Shown here piece after piece: positions 10,400-21,856 of a DNA stretch of 64,000 nt. Within the stretch, counting starts at the first letter, position 1; every line of letters begins with the position of its first letter. The DNA comes from Prochlorococcus marinus str. MIT 9312. GTDB lineage: Bacteria > Cyanobacteriota > Cyanobacteriia > PCC-6307 > Cyanobiaceae. The stretch covers positions 558,001 through 622,000 of the forward strand of contig NC_007577.1 of assembly GCF_000012645.1 (NCBI RefSeq), written 5' to 3'. A program made the translations under genes and the position numbers. Below the pieces are notes generated by a model, which made no database searches, had not been told where the DNA came from, and saw only the letters and a list, made by a program, of their open reading frames with translations.

Positions 10400-11565
10400 T
10401 GGAAGAAGAAATTTTAAATAAAAAGTGGTATTGGTGGCCATTATTTCCTTTATATCCATATGGAAAAAAGAAAACAATTTTAAGAGAATTAATTCCTGAT
10501 CAAATATGGTCTTTGGAACAAATACAGGGCCTTTATTATGTTGCCGTTCCAATAAGAATGACGGTGATAAAGGTTGATAATGGATTGATGCTAATAAATC
10601 CTCTACCTCCGACAAAAGAATTAATAAATGAATTAGAAAAATTAATTGCGATTCACGGCAAGGTAAAAACAATAATTCTCCCAAGTGCCTCTGGACTAGA
10701 ACATAAAATCGGACTTCCAGCTCTTTCAAGAATCTTTAGAGATGCAGAAATTTGGCTTTGTCCTGGACAATGGAGTTTCCCCATTAATCTACCACTAGAT
10801 TTTTTAGGAATTCCATCAAAAAGAACAAGAATACTTTTTGAGGAAGGGACTCCACATACAGATTCCTTTAAATGGTCTTCATTAGGCCCATTGAATTTAG
10901 GACTTGGAAGATATCAGGAGATAAGCTGTTTTCATTATTCTACGAAAACTCTTCACGTAACAGACGCAATAGTTGGAATAGACTCCACTCCACCTGAGAT
11001 ATTTAATTTTGATCCAACTCCACTTCTTTTTCATTCTAGAGAGAGAGGAGATGAACCTTTGATTGACTCCATCGAACAAAGAAAAAAAGGATGGAAAAGG
11101 TTAGTTTTATTTTCATCTTTTTTGAAACCAGGTAAATTAAATATTCCACCTTTAAAAGAAATATTTAAGTATTCATTCAAAAAAGATCTTAGAAATTGGA
11201 GATCTCATTTCGGGATTTATCCCTTTTTATGGGATGAAGATTGGGAATCCTCTCTCGTTGAAATTATGGGTAAAGATATTCCTAAGATTCAAATTGCACC
11301 AGTTTTACAGAAATTAATTTTTCCGCGTTCAAAAGAAGTGTTACTTAAATGGTTCGAAAATATCAAGTCTTATGAAGATATGGAATATTTAATTCCAGCT
11401 CATTTTACGGCACCCATAAAATTTACAAAAGAAGATTGTCAAAATTTAATTAATGAAATTAATTCCCAAAAGTGGGACAAACTACCAGAGGATAATAAAT
11501 TTTTAATGGGTTTATATAAAAAGTTGTTTGAACTAGGAATAATTCCTGAAAAAGTTAATCTCTAA
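10399..11565 (+). CDS. DUF4336-family protein, metallo-beta-lactamase-like fold expected
   Basis: A 388-residue cyanobacterial and plastid family of unknown function. The N-terminal half (strands such as MTVIKVDNGLMLINPLPPT) reads like the start of a metallo-beta-lactamase fold, but the HxHxDH metal motif is absent, so it is probably not a metallohydrolase. A PGQWSFP motif near residues 121-127 is characteristic of the family. Its one-base overlap with mntB puts it at the end of the metal-import operon. This suggests, without proving, a function connected to metal supply or the photosynthetic membrane. Confidence 0.82.
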   Translation: MEEEILNKKWYWWPLFPLYPYGKKKTILRELIPDQIWSLEQIQGLYYVAVPIRMTVIKVDNGLMLINPLPPTKELINELEKLIAIHGKVKTIILPSASGLEHKIGLPALSRIFRDAEIWLCPGQWSFPINLPLDFLGIPSKRTRILFEEGTPHTDSFKWSSLGPLNLGLGRYQEISCFHYSTKTLHVTDAIVGIDSTPPEIFNFDPTPLLFHSRERGDEPLIDSIEQRKKGWKRLVLFSSFLKPGKLNIPPLKEIFKYSFKKDLRNWRSHFGIYPFLWDEDWESSLVEIMGKDIPKIQIAPVLQKLIFPRSKEVLLKWFENIKSYEDMEYLIPAHFTAPIKFTKEDCQNLINEINSQKWDKLPEDNKFLMGLYKKLFELGIIPEKVNL

Positions 11566-11572
11566 AAACTTA

Positions 11573-11908
11573 TTATTCTTCAATCGACATATTTTCATCA
11601 TTTTTAAGAGTTTGTTCCAGCTCTTTTCTTTGCTCCATTTGTCTTAAGAAATATCCTGTCATCATTGCTGAAGATAATAAATTGGCAATGTTGTCTTTTG
11701 AAGATGTTATTTTCACATCAAATTGATCTGAAGGAAGCATTCCAAGAAGACCTTGAACATTATGTCTAATAATTTCTTGAATATCTTCACTAGCTGATTT
11801 TGCTATTCTTTGCAAAACTTCTGGAGATTGTTTTTGTAAATATTGGATTAAATCATTCTCATCATTTGGATCATTATTTTCAGTAGCAAGAAATTCTGGA
11901 TTAAACAT
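11573..11908 (-). CDS. DUF760-family protein
   Basis: A 111-residue protein of a family restricted to cyanobacteria and plastids. The conserved block runs from LIQYLQKQSPEVLQRIAKS to GYFLRQMEQR (about residues 20-95). It is predicted all-helical, with no membrane segment and no recognisable catalytic residues. It converges on the DUF4336 gene (7 bp between stops) and is followed upstream on the same strand by lepB. Function unknown. Confidence 0.85.
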   Translation of the reverse strand: MFNPEFLATENNDPNDENDLIQYLQKQSPEVLQRIAKSASEDIQEIIRHNVQGLLGMLPSDQFDVKITSSKDNIANLLSSAMMTGYFLRQMEQRKELEQTLKNDENMSIEE

Positions 11909-11953
11909 TTCTACAACTTCAAGATATAAAAACCCTACAACATCACGTACCCA

Positions 11954-12538
11954 TTAATCTAAATTATTAAGGGTAGGGAACCGAATAGGTCCAATTTTAT
12001 TAAAAGGCCAATATCTAAAAATAGCTTTACCAATAATCTTTTCATAGGGTAAAAACCCCCAAATATGAGAGTCCATACTATTGTTTCTGTTATCTCCCAT
12101 CACCCATAAAGACTTTTCTGGAACAATAAAAGGTCCTATAGAATAATTTATATTTTTGTCAAAAACGTAATTTTCTTGAGCGATATCATTTAAGTAAAGG
12201 TAACCGTCTCTTACTTCTACTTTATCTCCAGGTATTCCAATTACTCTTTTTATTAATGCAGTATCTGCTTCATAACCAGCATTAATTAATTGATCCGGAA
12301 CATTAAAAACAACTATTTTATTCTTTAATTTTGAAAGATTTGATTTGGATGTGATTTTAGGGGTTACTTTCTCAACAAGAATTTTATCTTGTATTTGAAG
12401 AGTTGGAAGCATTGAACCGGATGGAATCCATCTTGGCTCTATAACCTGCCATCGTATAATTAAAGCAATAGATATCCAAATTAAAAGATTTTTTAAATCC
12501 TTTATTATTGAATTTCTTTTTTCTTCAGTTCTAGACAT
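11954..12538 (-). CDS. lepB: Signal peptidase I
   Basis: Membrane serine protease that removes signal peptides from exported and lumenal proteins. It has one N-terminal membrane anchor (about residues 14-30). The catalytic serine lies in the motif PSGSMLPT near residues 36-43. The catalytic lysine lies in ALIKRVIGIPGD, followed by the family box MGDNRNNSMDSHIWG. At 194 residues it is the short cyanobacterial type. It is divergent from menD with a 51-bp gap that must hold both promoters. Confidence 0.95.
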   Translation of the reverse strand: MSRTEEKRNSIIKDLKNLLIWISIALIIRWQVIEPRWIPSGSMLPTLQIQDKILVEKVTPKITSKSNLSKLKNKIVVFNVPDQLINAGYEADTALIKRVIGIPGDKVEVRDGYLYLNDIAQENYVFDKNINYSIGPFIVPEKSLWVMGDNRNNSMDSHIWGFLPYEKIIGKAIFRYWPFNKIGPIRFPTLNNLD

Positions 12539-12589
12539 GTTTTATTTAATTCAATTATAAGGAAAAATCCCAAAGCATTTATATAAATT

Positions 12590-14353
12590 ATGACATCATC
12601 TATTGAATGCAAAAATTTTCTTAGAAGTTTACAACTTTTAAATCTTCTTATAAAAATAGGAGTTCAAAATTTAATAGTATGTCCTGGTAGTAGATCAGCG
12701 CCTTTAGCAATAGCTGCTGGAGAATTAAATAAATTAGGACTGGTAAATATTTTTAATTCAATAGATGAGAGATCTGCTGGATTCCACTCTCTTGGGATTT
12801 CTGCTGCATCAGGTAATCTTTCTTTAGTTATTACCACTTCCGGAACTGCCGTAAGTAATTTATTGCCAGCAGCAGTTGAGGCTGACAGATCTTGTAAAGG
12901 TATTATATTTCTTACTGCTGATAGGCCTCTAAGATTAAAAGATTGTGGGGCTAATCAAACAGTAAATCAAGAAGATTTCTTGAGTTCAGTCTGCAGAAGA
13001 GTTTTAAGTACAAATCTAAATGGACTTCATGAAACACAAGAAAATGAAATCTTAAATTTAGTGCAAATTACTGAGAAACAAATATCCACCTTCCCTGGTC
13101 CTATTCATTTAAATATTCCTATTGATAAGCCTTTAGGTATTTCTTTTTTAAATAAAAAAAATGTTTTAGAGGTTTTTGAGAGAATTTATTTAAAGAAAAA
13201 ATATGTCTTTCAGGAAGTTGAAATAAAGTCTAATAAAAACAAATTCTTAGAAATTTTAGAAAATTTAAATTTAGATGAATCTGGCATTATTTTGGTAGGT
13301 CCCTATCAAGGCTCGATAAATGAGTTATCTTCTTTCAATAAATCTTTAGAAAAATTACAAGCAATTACTGGTTGGCCAGTATTTGCTGATCCTGTTTCAT
13401 GTGTTTATTCTGACTTGAGAGGGTTAGTTGTAAATTGGGAATTAGTCTTACGAAAAAATAAGAATTTAATCAATTGTCATCAACTTTTGAGACTTGGCCC
13501 TATGTCATCCTCAATTGATTTGGAGGATTTTTTAACAACCTTCGAAGGGATACAAATTCTTATTAAAGAAAAAAACTATCGAAAATTGGACCCTATAAAA
13601 AAATCATTTGAATATGATTTTGGACTATTAAATTTTATTACTCTATTATTAGCAGAATTATCAATTAACAAAATAAACACAAAGTCTCTTACTCCGTTAG
13701 CCATTGATCTAATGGAGGAAGGTGAGCAAATTAAAAAAATTTTAAAAGAGAAAATTACTAATGATAATCAAATTACTGAGTATAAGCTTGCAAATCTTGT
13801 TCCAAAACTTTGGCCAGCTGAAAATCCAATAATGCTCTCCGCTAGTAGCCCAATTAGAGACTGGCTTACATTTTCTGAGAATGGTACTTTAACAAGAAAT
13901 TGTTTCAGCTTTAGAGGAGCTTCTGGAATCGACGGTACTTTATCACTTGCATTAGGAATATCTAGAATAAAAAACCCTCTACTTCTTGTTACTGGAGATT
14001 TGGCTTTTGTTCATGATTTAAATGGCTGGCTTATTGAAAATTCAATCGACTTAAATTTAACAATTTTATTAATAAATAATAATGGAGGTAATATATTTAA
14101 CCGTCTTTATAAGGACAATCTAAAAGAAGATGAATTAAAAAAACTATTTCTTATGCCTAAAGAAATAAACTGGAAAAAACTCGCGGAAGGCTATCAAGTA
14201 AACTTTAAAAGTGTGACAAATTTTAAAAAATTACGAGAGGCATTCGAATGGAGCATTTCTATTCGGGAATCTGTAATAATTAAAGTTGATATCGATCCGG
14301 AGAATGAAATTAGTGACAAAAATGCCCTGTTAGAAAAAATAATTGGCAGTTAA
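12590..14353 (+). CDS. menD: SEPHCHC synthase (MenD)
   Basis: Thiamine-diphosphate enzyme that joins 2-oxoglutarate and isochorismate, the first committed step to phylloquinone, the electron carrier A1 of photosystem I. It has 587 residues, full length. The N-terminal [10 protein letters not shown] and [11 protein letters not shown] motifs are typical of MenD. The ThDP/Mg site [11 protein letters not shown]...NNNGGNIF lies in the last quarter. menB, a later enzyme of the same pathway, follows on the same strand after 36 bp. Confidence 0.96.
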   Translation: MTSSIECKNFLRSLQLLNLLIKIGVQNLIVCPGSRSAPLAIAAGELNKLGLVNIFNSIDERSAGFHSLGISAASGNLSLVITTSGTAVSNLLPAAVEADRSCKGIIFLTADRPLRLKDCGANQTVNQEDFLSSVCRRVLSTNLNGLHETQENEILNLVQITEKQISTFPGPIHLNIPIDKPLGISFLNKKNVLEVFERIYLKKKYVFQEVEIKSNKNKFLEILENLNLDESGIILVGPYQGSINELSSFNKSLEKLQAITGWPVFADPVSCVYSDLRGLVVNWELVLRKNKNLINCHQLLRLGPMSSSIDLEDFLTTFEGIQILIKEKNYRKLDPIKKSFEYDFGLLNFITLLLAELSINKINTKSLTPLAIDLMEEGEQIKKILKEKITNDNQITEYKLANLVPKLWPAENPIMLSASSPIRDWLTFSENGTLTRNCFSFRGASGIDGTLSLALGISRIKNPLLLVTGDLAFVHDLNGWLIENSIDLNLTILLINNNGGNIFNRLYKDNLKEDELKKLFLMPKEINWKKLAEGYQVNFKSVTNFKKLREAFEWSISIRESVIIKVDIDPENEISDKNALLEKIIGS

Positions 14354-14389
14354 TTTTTTTTATTTTCTATTTTTGAATAATTAGGTTTC

Positions 14390-15247
14390 ATGAAAGTCTT
14401 ACCTGGGAAAACTACTTTAAATTGGTCACAATATAAATCTTATGAGGATATATTGTTTCATAAATCAGATGAGGGAATTGCGCGAATCGCAATTAATCGA
14501 CCCGAGAAAAGAAATGCATTCAGACCTCAAACTGTAGATGAGCTTATTGAGGCATTTAATATTGTGAGAAATGATGAAACTATTGGAGTAGTTCTTTTTA
14601 CTGGTGCAGGCCCCGATAAGAAAGGTATTTATTCTTTTTGCTCTGGAGGCGATCAGAGTGTTAGAGGTGAGAATGGATATAAAAATGATGAAGGGAAGCA
14701 AAGATTAAATGTACTGGAATTACAAAGATTAATTAGAAGTTTGCCCAAAGTGGTTATCGCATTAGTTCCTGGTTATGCAATTGGAGGAGGTCAGGTTCTT
14801 CATTTGATTTGTGATCTTAGCATCGCTTCAGAAAATGCAATATTTGGTCAAACAGGTCCAAGAGTTGGTAGCTTTGATGCCGGATTTGGTTCTAGTTATT
14901 TAGCTAGACTTGTTGGTCAAAGAAAAGCAAAGGAAATTTGGTTTTTATGTAGAAAATATAATTCCAAGGAAGCTCTAGACATGGGCTTGATAAATGCAAT
15001 TACAAAGATTGAAGAATTAGAAGCTCAGGGTGTAATCTGGGCAAGAGAGATTTTACGAAATAGTCCAACTGCTATTCGTATTCTTAAAGCTTCATTTAAT
15101 GCGGAAAATGATGGAATTGCTGGTATTCAAGAATTATCTGGATACACAACTCAATTATTTTATTCGACTAAAGAAGCTCAAGAAGGAAGAGATTCCTTTC
15201 TTGAAAAACGTTCACCTGATTTTTCAGACTATAAGTGGACTCCCTAG
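14390..15247 (+). CDS. menB: 1,4-Dihydroxy-2-naphthoyl-CoA synthase
   Basis: Crotonase-fold enzyme closing the naphthoquinone ring in phylloquinone synthesis. Diagnostic motifs are [11 protein letters not shown] (SGGDQ is the MenB oxyanion-hole signature), [11 protein letters not shown], and [13 protein letters not shown], which separates MenB from other enoyl-CoA hydratases. The C-terminus ends [11 protein letters not shown], as in other MenB proteins. Length 285. It lies 36 bp downstream of menD. Confidence 0.96.
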   Translation: MKVLPGKTTLNWSQYKSYEDILFHKSDEGIARIAINRPEKRNAFRPQTVDELIEAFNIVRNDETIGVVLFTGAGPDKKGIYSFCSGGDQSVRGENGYKNDEGKQRLNVLELQRLIRSLPKVVIALVPGYAIGGGQVLHLICDLSIASENAIFGQTGPRVGSFDAGFGSSYLARLVGQRKAKEIWFLCRKYNSKEALDMGLINAITKIEELEAQGVIWAREILRNSPTAIRILKASFNAENDGIAGIQELSGYTTQLFYSTKEAQEGRDSFLEKRSPDFSDYKWTP

Positions 15248-15282
15248 TTGATTTTTTCAAAAGAACTTTTTTATAACTATCA

Positions 15283-16734
15283 ATGAGAATTCTTCTTGCC
15301 GCTGCTGAATGTGCTCCAATGATCAAAGTTGGTGGAATGGGAGATGTAGTCGGTTCTTTGCCTCCATCTTTGATAAAACTTGGTCACGATGTAAGGGTAA
15401 TAATTCCAGGCTATGGTAAATTGTGGAGTCTTTTGGAGGTATCGAATGAACCAGTCTTCAGAGCAAATACTATGGGGACTGATTTTGCTGTGTATGAAGC
15501 AAAACATCCAATACATAATTATGTGATTTACCTAGTTGGGCATCCAATATTTGACTCTGACCAAATATATGGAGGAGAGAATGAAGATTGGCGCTTTACA
15601 TTTTTTGCTAGTGCTACTTCCGAATTTGCTTGGAATTGTTGGAAACCTCAAGTTCTTCATTGCCATGATTGGCACACTGGAATGATTCCAGTATGGATGC
15701 ATCAGGACCCTGAAATTAGCACTGTTTTTACGATTCATAATTTAAAATACCAAGGGCCTTGGAGATGGAAATTAGAAAAAATGACTTGGTGTCCTTGGTA
15801 TATGCATGGAGACCACACAATGGCTGCGGCTATGTTGTACGCAGATAGAGTAAATGCTGTTTCTCCAACTTATGCTGATGAAATCAAAACCCATGAATAT
15901 GGGGAAAGCCTTGAAGGATTACTAAATTATATATCGGGAAAATTACGGGGAATTCTTAATGGCATAGATCTAGATGAATGGAATCCAGCCAAAGATCCAG
16001 TTTTGCCTGCCAAATTTAGTATCAATAATTTAAAAAATAGGACAGAAAATAAGAAAATTCTTCAGAGAGAAATGGGTCTTGAAGTTAATCCTAAAAAATA
16101 TCTTTTAGGTATGGTTAGTAGGTTGGTTGATCAGAAAGGAGTTGATTTACTTTTACAAGTTTCAAGAAGACTTTTAGCATATACAGATTCGCAAATAGCT
16201 GTTTTAGGAACTGGAGATAGATATTTAGAGTCAGGATTATGGCAACTGGCATTAGATTACCCGGGAAGATTTTCAGTATTCCTTACCTATGATGATTCTT
16301 TATCAAGACTTATATATGGGGGGTCTGATGCATTCTTAATGCCAAGTAGATTCGAACCTTGTGGTATTAGTCAACTGCTCGCCATGAGGTATGGCTCTGT
16401 TCCAATAGTAAGACGAGTTGGAGGGTTGGTTGACACAGTTTTGCCTCATGACCCTGAAAATAATAGCGGGACAGGTTTTTGCTTTGATCGCTTTGAGCCT
16501 ATAGATTTCTATACTTCTTTGGTGAGGTCTTGGGAAGCATTTAGACATAAAGATAGTTGGGAATTATTACAAAAAAGAGCTATGAGCCAAGAGTTCAGTT
16601 GGCAAAGATCAGCACTCGAATACGAAATGATGTATAAAGATGTTTGCGGAATAAAGGAACCATCACCAGATGTTGCTGAAGTTGAAAAGTTCTCTTATGG
16701 ACAATCTGCTGATCCATCATTAAAAAAAGGATGA
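15283..16734 (+). CDS. glgA: Glycogen (ADP-glucose) synthase
   Basis: GT5-family transferase that extends alpha-1,4-glucan from ADP-glucose; glycogen is the cell's night-time carbon store. The ADP-glucose-binding [10 protein letters not shown] is at residues 17-26. The C-terminal Rossmann domain carries [17 protein letters not shown] near 358-374. It is a GT-B fold of 483 residues, normal length. It sits between menB and murF on the same strand with gaps of 35 and 12 bp, which says little about function. Confidence 0.96.
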   Translation: MRILLAAAECAPMIKVGGMGDVVGSLPPSLIKLGHDVRVIIPGYGKLWSLLEVSNEPVFRANTMGTDFAVYEAKHPIHNYVIYLVGHPIFDSDQIYGGENEDWRFTFFASATSEFAWNCWKPQVLHCHDWHTGMIPVWMHQDPEISTVFTIHNLKYQGPWRWKLEKMTWCPWYMHGDHTMAAAMLYADRVNAVSPTYADEIKTHEYGESLEGLLNYISGKLRGILNGIDLDEWNPAKDPVLPAKFSINNLKNRTENKKILQREMGLEVNPKKYLLGMVSRLVDQKGVDLLLQVSRRLLAYTDSQIAVLGTGDRYLESGLWQLALDYPGRFSVFLTYDDSLSRLIYGGSDAFLMPSRFEPCGISQLLAMRYGSVPIVRRVGGLVDTVLPHDPENNSGTGFCFDRFEPIDFYTSLVRSWEAFRHKDSWELLQKRAMSQEFSWQRSALEYEMMYKDVCGIKEPSPDVAEVEKFSYGQSADPSLKKG

Positions 16735-16746
16735 CTTAATATTTTA

Positions 16747-18120
16747 ATGGAATTCTCTTTATCAGAATTGAAAAATGTTTTGGGGGATATTAAAAATCTG
16801 AAAGAGGGGGGGGAAGACTTTTTAAATTTTAAAAATATAAGTATTGATAGTAGAACTATATTAAAAGATGATCTTTTTATAGCTATTAAGGGTAAGGATT
16901 TTGATGGACATAGTTTTCTTTCAGAGGTTTTAAAGAAAGGAGTTAAATCAGTAGTCATTAAAAAAGGGATGCAAAAATCACTCCCTATTGATTTCCCTTG
17001 TTGGGTTGTAAATGACACATTAGAGGCATTTCAGAAATTAGCATTGCTAAAAAGAAAAAAATTAAATATCCCTATAGTTGCAATAACTGGTTCAGTTGGT
17101 AAAACAACAACAAAAGAAATGATGGGTGAAGTTTTAAAGAAACTTGGAAGAATAAAACTATCCTATTCAAATTTCAATAATGAGATTGGAGTTGGTCTTA
17201 CTATTCTTGATACAGATGTAGAAGATAAAGTTTTAGTTCTTGAGATGGGAATGAGAGGTCTTGGACAAATCGAGAATTTATCTAAATATAGTGAACCCGA
17301 TATTGCAGTTATTACTAACATTGGGACAGCTCATATTGGATTGTTAGGCTCGAAAAAGAATATTACTTATGCAAAGTGTGAAATTAGTAAGTTCTTAAAT
17401 CCCAAAGGAGTTGTAATAATTCCAGCAAATGATTCATTACTAGAGGAAACTTTAAAAGAATTCTGGAAAGGTAGAGTAATAAAAGTAGAACTATTAAATA
17501 TAGAAAATCAAAATGAGCGTTTTAAAAAAGATGATAATTTGCGAGGATTTTATAATCCTTCGAATAAAACAATTTCAATTCAAGAAAATACCTTTGAAAT
17601 TTCATTTGGGGGATTTCACAATGCTTCAAATTTCTTATTTGCTTATGGAGTTGCTAAAGAGCTTGGGATTGATTTCTCAAGTTTTAATAAGTTTAATTTT
17701 GCAAGCTTAGGCGGAAGGAATAAAATTCTTAAATCAGTTAAAACAACAATATATGATGAATCATATAATGCCTCGCCAGAGTCAGTAAAAGCATGTATTA
17801 AAACCCTGCTTGAAAAACCGAGAAATCAATTTTTCATATTTGGAAGTATGCAAGAATTAGGTGAAGAATCTGAAAAATATCATAAAGAAATATTCAACCT
17901 AATAAATAATTCAGACATAGAAAAGTGTTTATTTATTTGCGATAAAAAAAATGAAAGAATTTACGCTAATTATCTAAAAGACAACAAAAAATTTTTAGTT
18001 TTAAATAATATTAAAGATGTACCTAAAGAGATTAATAAATCTACAAAAAAAGGTGATTCAATTCTTATAAAAGGGAGCAGATGTTGGCAGCTTGAAAAAA
18101 TTATTGAATTAATTAATTAG
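16747..18120 (+). CDS. murF: UDP-MurNAc-tripeptide--D-Ala-D-Ala ligase
   Basis: Adds D-Ala-D-Ala to the peptidoglycan precursor, a Mur ligase acting in the cytoplasm. The ATP-binding loop GSVGKTTTKEM lies near residues 115-125. The central AHIGLLGS and C-terminal YNASPESVKA motifs fit MurF. Length 457. A run of eight G bases lies in codons 20-23 (16806-16813), notable in such an AT-rich genome. The gene ends one base before the convergent glmU stop. Confidence 0.94.
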   Translation: MEFSLSELKNVLGDIKNLKEGGEDFLNFKNISIDSRTILKDDLFIAIKGKDFDGHSFLSEVLKKGVKSVVIKKGMQKSLPIDFPCWVVNDTLEAFQKLALLKRKKLNIPIVAITGSVGKTTTKEMMGEVLKKLGRIKLSYSNFNNEIGVGLTILDTDVEDKVLVLEMGMRGLGQIENLSKYSEPDIAVITNIGTAHIGLLGSKKNITYAKCEISKFLNPKGVVIIPANDSLLEETLKEFWKGRVIKVELLNIENQNERFKKDDNLRGFYNPSNKTISIQENTFEISFGGFHNASNFLFAYGVAKELGIDFSSFNKFNFASLGGRNKILKSVKTTIYDESYNASPESVKACIKTLLEKPRNQFFIFGSMQELGEESEKYHKEIFNLINNSDIEKCLFICDKKNERIYANYLKDNKKFLVLNNIKDVPKEINKSTKKGDSILIKGSRCWQLEKIIELIN

Positions 18121-18121
18121 A

Positions 18122-19471
18122 TCAAGGTTTCTTCCTTTCCCAATTATCTATATTAACTTGCTTAGTTCTTGAGATTGCTAATGAATTATCTTTGGAGTCT
18201 TTTGTTATCACTGAACCAGCACCAGTTGTCACTGATTCCCCGAGATTAATAGGCGCAACAAGAACTGTATTTGCTCCAATGCTGGAATTCTTGCCAATTT
18301 TTGTTTGATGTTTTTTCTGACCATCAAAATTTGCAGTAATAGTACCTGCCCCTATATTTGTTGATCTTCCAATAATAGAATCGCCAATATAACTTAGATG
18401 GTTTACTTTAGATTCTTCCTCTAGTTGACTATTTTTTATTTCAACAAAATTACCTATTTTACTGTAAGAATAAATCTTGGATTTAGGTCTTATATGACTG
18501 TAGGGACCAACTTTTATATGATCCATTATCTGAGAATCATAAACAGTGGAATTTGAGATTTCACAATGTAATCCAATATTAGAATTTTCAATAAAAGTAT
18601 TTGGCCCAATAACGCAACTATTAAATATTTTGGTACTTCCTCTTATATGAGTGTTAGCCTCAATGATCACATCTTTGCCAATCTCGGCTTCTTCACTAAT
18701 TGAACAACTTGCTTGATTTATAAATGTTACTCCATTAAGCATATGCTTTTCTTTAATTGAATTCTGAATAATTTCTTCGCATTTTGAAAGTTGTATTCTA
18801 TTATTTATTCCTTGAAGCTCTCCATTATCCTCTATCTCTAGGCTTAAGGCATTCTTTAGCATAGATACTGTATCAGTTAGGTAAATTTCATTCTGGTTAT
18901 TATTACTTTGTAAAGTACTTATTATCTCTGACAAATTTTCCCAGTTGAAACAGTAAACTCCTGCATTTATTAATAAATTAAGTCGTTCTTGATTATTGCA
19001 ATCTTTTTCTTCAACAATTCTCTCTATAAAATCCCCCTTCAAAAAAACTCTTCCATACCCATGAGGATTTTTTTTCTTTGTTGTTATTAAAGAAACATCG
19101 GCGTTTTTTGAATCATGTAAATTTAAAAGATTTTTTAGAGTCTCAGGCGTTATAAGAGGAACATCACCATTAAGCACTAAAAGTTTTCCTTCATTTTTTT
19201 TTACTTCTCTACAAAGTATCTGGATAGCATGACCAGTCCCTGATTGAGGTTCTTGAATGACAAAATGGATTTTTTTATTATCTGGTATTGACTCTTGTAC
19301 CTCTTTGGATTTGTGTCCAGTAATTACAAAAATTTGATCGGGATTTAATTCAACACATGAATCAATTACTCTCTGCAAAAGACTTTTGCCAGAAATTTTA
19401 TGTAAAACCTTTGGTATTGAGCTTTCCATTCTAGTGCCCTTACCTGCAGCCAGTATCGCAACACTTAACAT
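18122..19471 (-). CDS. glmU: Bifunctional GlcNAc-1-P uridyltransferase / GlcN-1-P acetyltransferase
   Basis: Makes UDP-GlcNAc for peptidoglycan and lipopolysaccharide. The N-terminal pyrophosphorylase domain begins with [18 protein letters not shown] (about 7-24). The C-terminal half is a left-handed beta-helix of hexapeptide repeats carrying the acetyltransferase. Conserved residues are visible in [14 protein letters not shown] and NHLSYIGDS. Length 449, complete. It converges on murF with no terminator between them that I can see. Confidence 0.95.
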   Translation of the reverse strand: MLSVAILAAGKGTRMESSIPKVLHKISGKSLLQRVIDSCVELNPDQIFVITGHKSKEVQESIPDNKKIHFVIQEPQSGTGHAIQILCREVKKNEGKLLVLNGDVPLITPETLKNLLNLHDSKNADVSLITTKKKNPHGYGRVFLKGDFIERIVEEKDCNNQERLNLLINAGVYCFNWENLSEIISTLQSNNNQNEIYLTDTVSMLKNALSLEIEDNGELQGINNRIQLSKCEEIIQNSIKEKHMLNGVTFINQASCSISEEAEIGKDVIIEANTHIRGSTKIFNSCVIGPNTFIENSNIGLHCEISNSTVYDSQIMDHIKVGPYSHIRPKSKIYSYSKIGNFVEIKNSQLEEESKVNHLSYIGDSIIGRSTNIGAGTITANFDGQKKHQTKIGKNSSIGANTVLVAPINLGESVTTGAGSVITKDSKDNSLAISRTKQVNIDNWERKKP

Positions 19472-19495
19472 GTTTTTTTGAATATATATATAAAT

Positions 19496-20401
19496 CTAAC
19501 TCTTGAAGGCCGACTTCGTCATTCCCCACTTTTTTCTCCATTTCTTTGTAGGTAATAGATTTGAGCATAATTGCTCATCTAATCTTTTATTAATGATATC
19601 TTCTCTACTTGAGTTTAAATGTTGATCTCTATAAGGAATGCTAGCTTTAGTGAAGAGATGTTCCTCTTCCATGATAGATAACTTTTCAAAATGGAAAGTG
19701 GGTTTCAATTTATTCTTATCAAATTTTGCTATTGCGACAGTTCCCTTACTCCAAAAAGTTCTGTTATTAAAACTCGGTTTAATAGTAAAAATCTCTAAAC
19801 CAAGATTTCTTAATGTCTTTCTTACTGCCGCTGAAGAAGAATAAGTTATTAAATAACCCTGAGGATTAAGCTTTTCTGCAACCTTAGATAAGAATTCTAT
19901 TGTCCAAACTTGTGGGCATTTTTGGGGAGAAAAACCATCTAAATAAATCAGATCAAATTTTTTAGCTGAAGGAATTACATTAATTTTTTCTCTAGCATCG
20001 CCCCACAAAATTCTACATTTAAGATATTGATCCTCAAAGCAATCGTTTTGGTACAATGATTCAAATATTTTTTTTACTTTTGGAGCCCACGATTCTAGGA
20101 ATGATTTATTTCTGAGCGAATATTCAAGAGGCTTTTTATCAATCTCCAAAGCATACCAATTTAAATAAGATTTTTGTTTAATTAATTCATCAAATAAAGA
20201 AGCAGAATTGTATCCTAAACCAAAACAAATGTCCAAAACATTAATAGATTTACCTTTAAATCTTTGCAAATCAGAAGGAACTGTAAACTTTATCTTTGTT
20301 TCCTCCAATGCTCCCGATAAGCTATGGAAATTCTCTTGAAAAAATAAACTTCTTAAAGAGTAACTCCCATCTTTTGTTAAAACTTCTATTAATTCAGACA
20401 A
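19496..20401 (-). CDS. MnmD/MnmC1-like tRNA wobble-uridine methyltransferase
   Basis: Resembles the methyltransferase half of MnmC, which forms mnm5U at tRNA position 34. The SAM-binding loop is LDICFGLGYNSA near residues 53-64. The family-specific segment LIYLDGFSPQKCPQVW (about 150-165) corresponds to the D-x-F-x-P-x-x-NPE-W region of MnmC1. The following TYSSSAAVRKTLRNLG fits the same family. There is no FAD oxidase domain, so this is the stand-alone (MnmD-type) form. It starts 24 bp from glmU and lies 12 bp downstream of aroA on the same strand. Confidence 0.85.
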   Translation of the reverse strand: MSELIEVLTKDGSYSLRSLFFQENFHSLSGALEETKIKFTVPSDLQRFKGKSINVLDICFGLGYNSASLFDELIKQKSYLNWYALEIDKKPLEYSLRNKSFLESWAPKVKKIFESLYQNDCFEDQYLKCRILWGDAREKINVIPSAKKFDLIYLDGFSPQKCPQVWTIEFLSKVAEKLNPQGYLITYSSSAAVRKTLRNLGLEIFTIKPSFNNRTFWSKGTVAIAKFDKNKLKPTFHFEKLSIMEEEHLFTKASIPYRDQHLNSSREDIINKRLDEQLCSNLLPTKKWRKKWGMTKSAFKS

Positions 20402-20413
20402 AAACTTTTTGAG

Positions 20414-21730
20414 TTAGTTAGTTAACTTGGCAAGGTCTTCCCAAAAAGATGGATATGAGACGTAAGATGCATCTGCTCTCATAATTTTTGAGGTACCTTT
20501 GGCGACAAGTGAAGCTATCGCAAGACTCATTGATACTCGATGATCTGTCTCACTGTCTACTTCCGCAGAATGAAATTTTGATTGACCATTAATTATTAAT
20601 CCATCCTCTTTTTCTGTTATTTCAGCACCGAATTTGCTCAATTGTCTTGCCATGACTTTTAATCGGTCTGTTTCTTTAAATCTCAATTCCTGTGCATCCT
20701 TAATTTCAGACACTCCATTACAAAAACATGCTGCCACAGTAAGGATTGGAATTTCATCTATAAGTTTTGGGAGAATATCTCCTTCAATAGTGAATGATCT
20801 TAAATTATTTGCGGTCTTTACTTTAATAGATCCAATAGGTTCTCCTGCAATCGTTGATTTATCTAAAATCTCATAATTGCAGCCCATTGAATCCATTACA
20901 TTTAATATCCCTGTTCTAGTGGGATTTAATCCAACATTCTTAATTAAAACCTCTGAATTTGGGACAATAGATGCAGCAATCATCCAAAAGGATGCAGAGC
21001 TTATGTCTCCAGGGATTAATATTCTCTGCCCAATTAAATTACCCCCTGACTTTATTACTACATTCCTTCCTAATTCTCCTCTAATACTTATGTTCGCTCC
21101 AAATGCTTTTAACATTCTTTCAGTATGATCTCTTGAAGATGCAGGCTCAATAACAGAAGTAGTTCCAGAAGCTTTGAGGCCTGCCAATAATATTGCCGAT
21201 TTTACTTGAGCGCTTGCTATAGGAGTTCCAATAACACATCCCTTAAGTTTATTTCCATAAATTGAGATTGGAGCTTTATTACCGCTTTCTCTACCAGAAA
21301 TTATGCCACCCATCAAAGATAATGGTTTGTTCACTCTACCCATTGGCCTCTCATTAAGAGAAGTGTCCCCTGTCAAGATAAAATTTTTACCTTCTTGACC
21401 GGCTAGTAATCCCATTAATAACCGCATGGTGGTTCCTGAATTTCCACAATTAAGAATTTCTTTAGGCTCTTTTATTCCATCAAGACCCAAGCCTGAGATA
21501 GTAAAAGGCTCATCTTCTTTTATGTCTGGTATGTTTACACCTAATTTCCTAAGACAATCAGCGGTTGAAAGTGGATCTTCAGAATGTAAAAAACCCTCAA
21601 TAGTCGTTTCACCCTGCGCAATACTTCCTATTATCAAGGCTCTATGAGAAATAGATTTGTCTCCAGGTACTTTTATTTTTCCTTTTAAATTACTTCCACC
21701 TTTTATTTTGCGGACATTATTCATTTTCAA
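20414..21730 (-). CDS. aroA: 5-Enolpyruvylshikimate-3-phosphate synthase
   Basis: Sixth step of the shikimate pathway to aromatic amino acids, and to chorismate, which also feeds the menD pathway. It shows [12 protein letters not shown] near residues 21-32, the phosphoenolpyruvate-site [10 protein letters not shown] near 95-104, and LNERPMGRV. The C-terminal RFKETDRL is also present. Length 438. An alternative start is the ATG two codons in (MNNVRK); the difference is trivial. It is divergent from comB across about 100 AT-rich bases. Confidence 0.96.
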
Positions 21731-21856
21731 ATTAATACTTGATAAATTTTTTATTAATACAAATTAGATATATATTATCAATAAGTTTGTTTTTTAAAAA
21801 AAAATATTCAAAGTAAGTAACTGTTTTCTATAATAAATGTAGAAAAGGATCTGATC

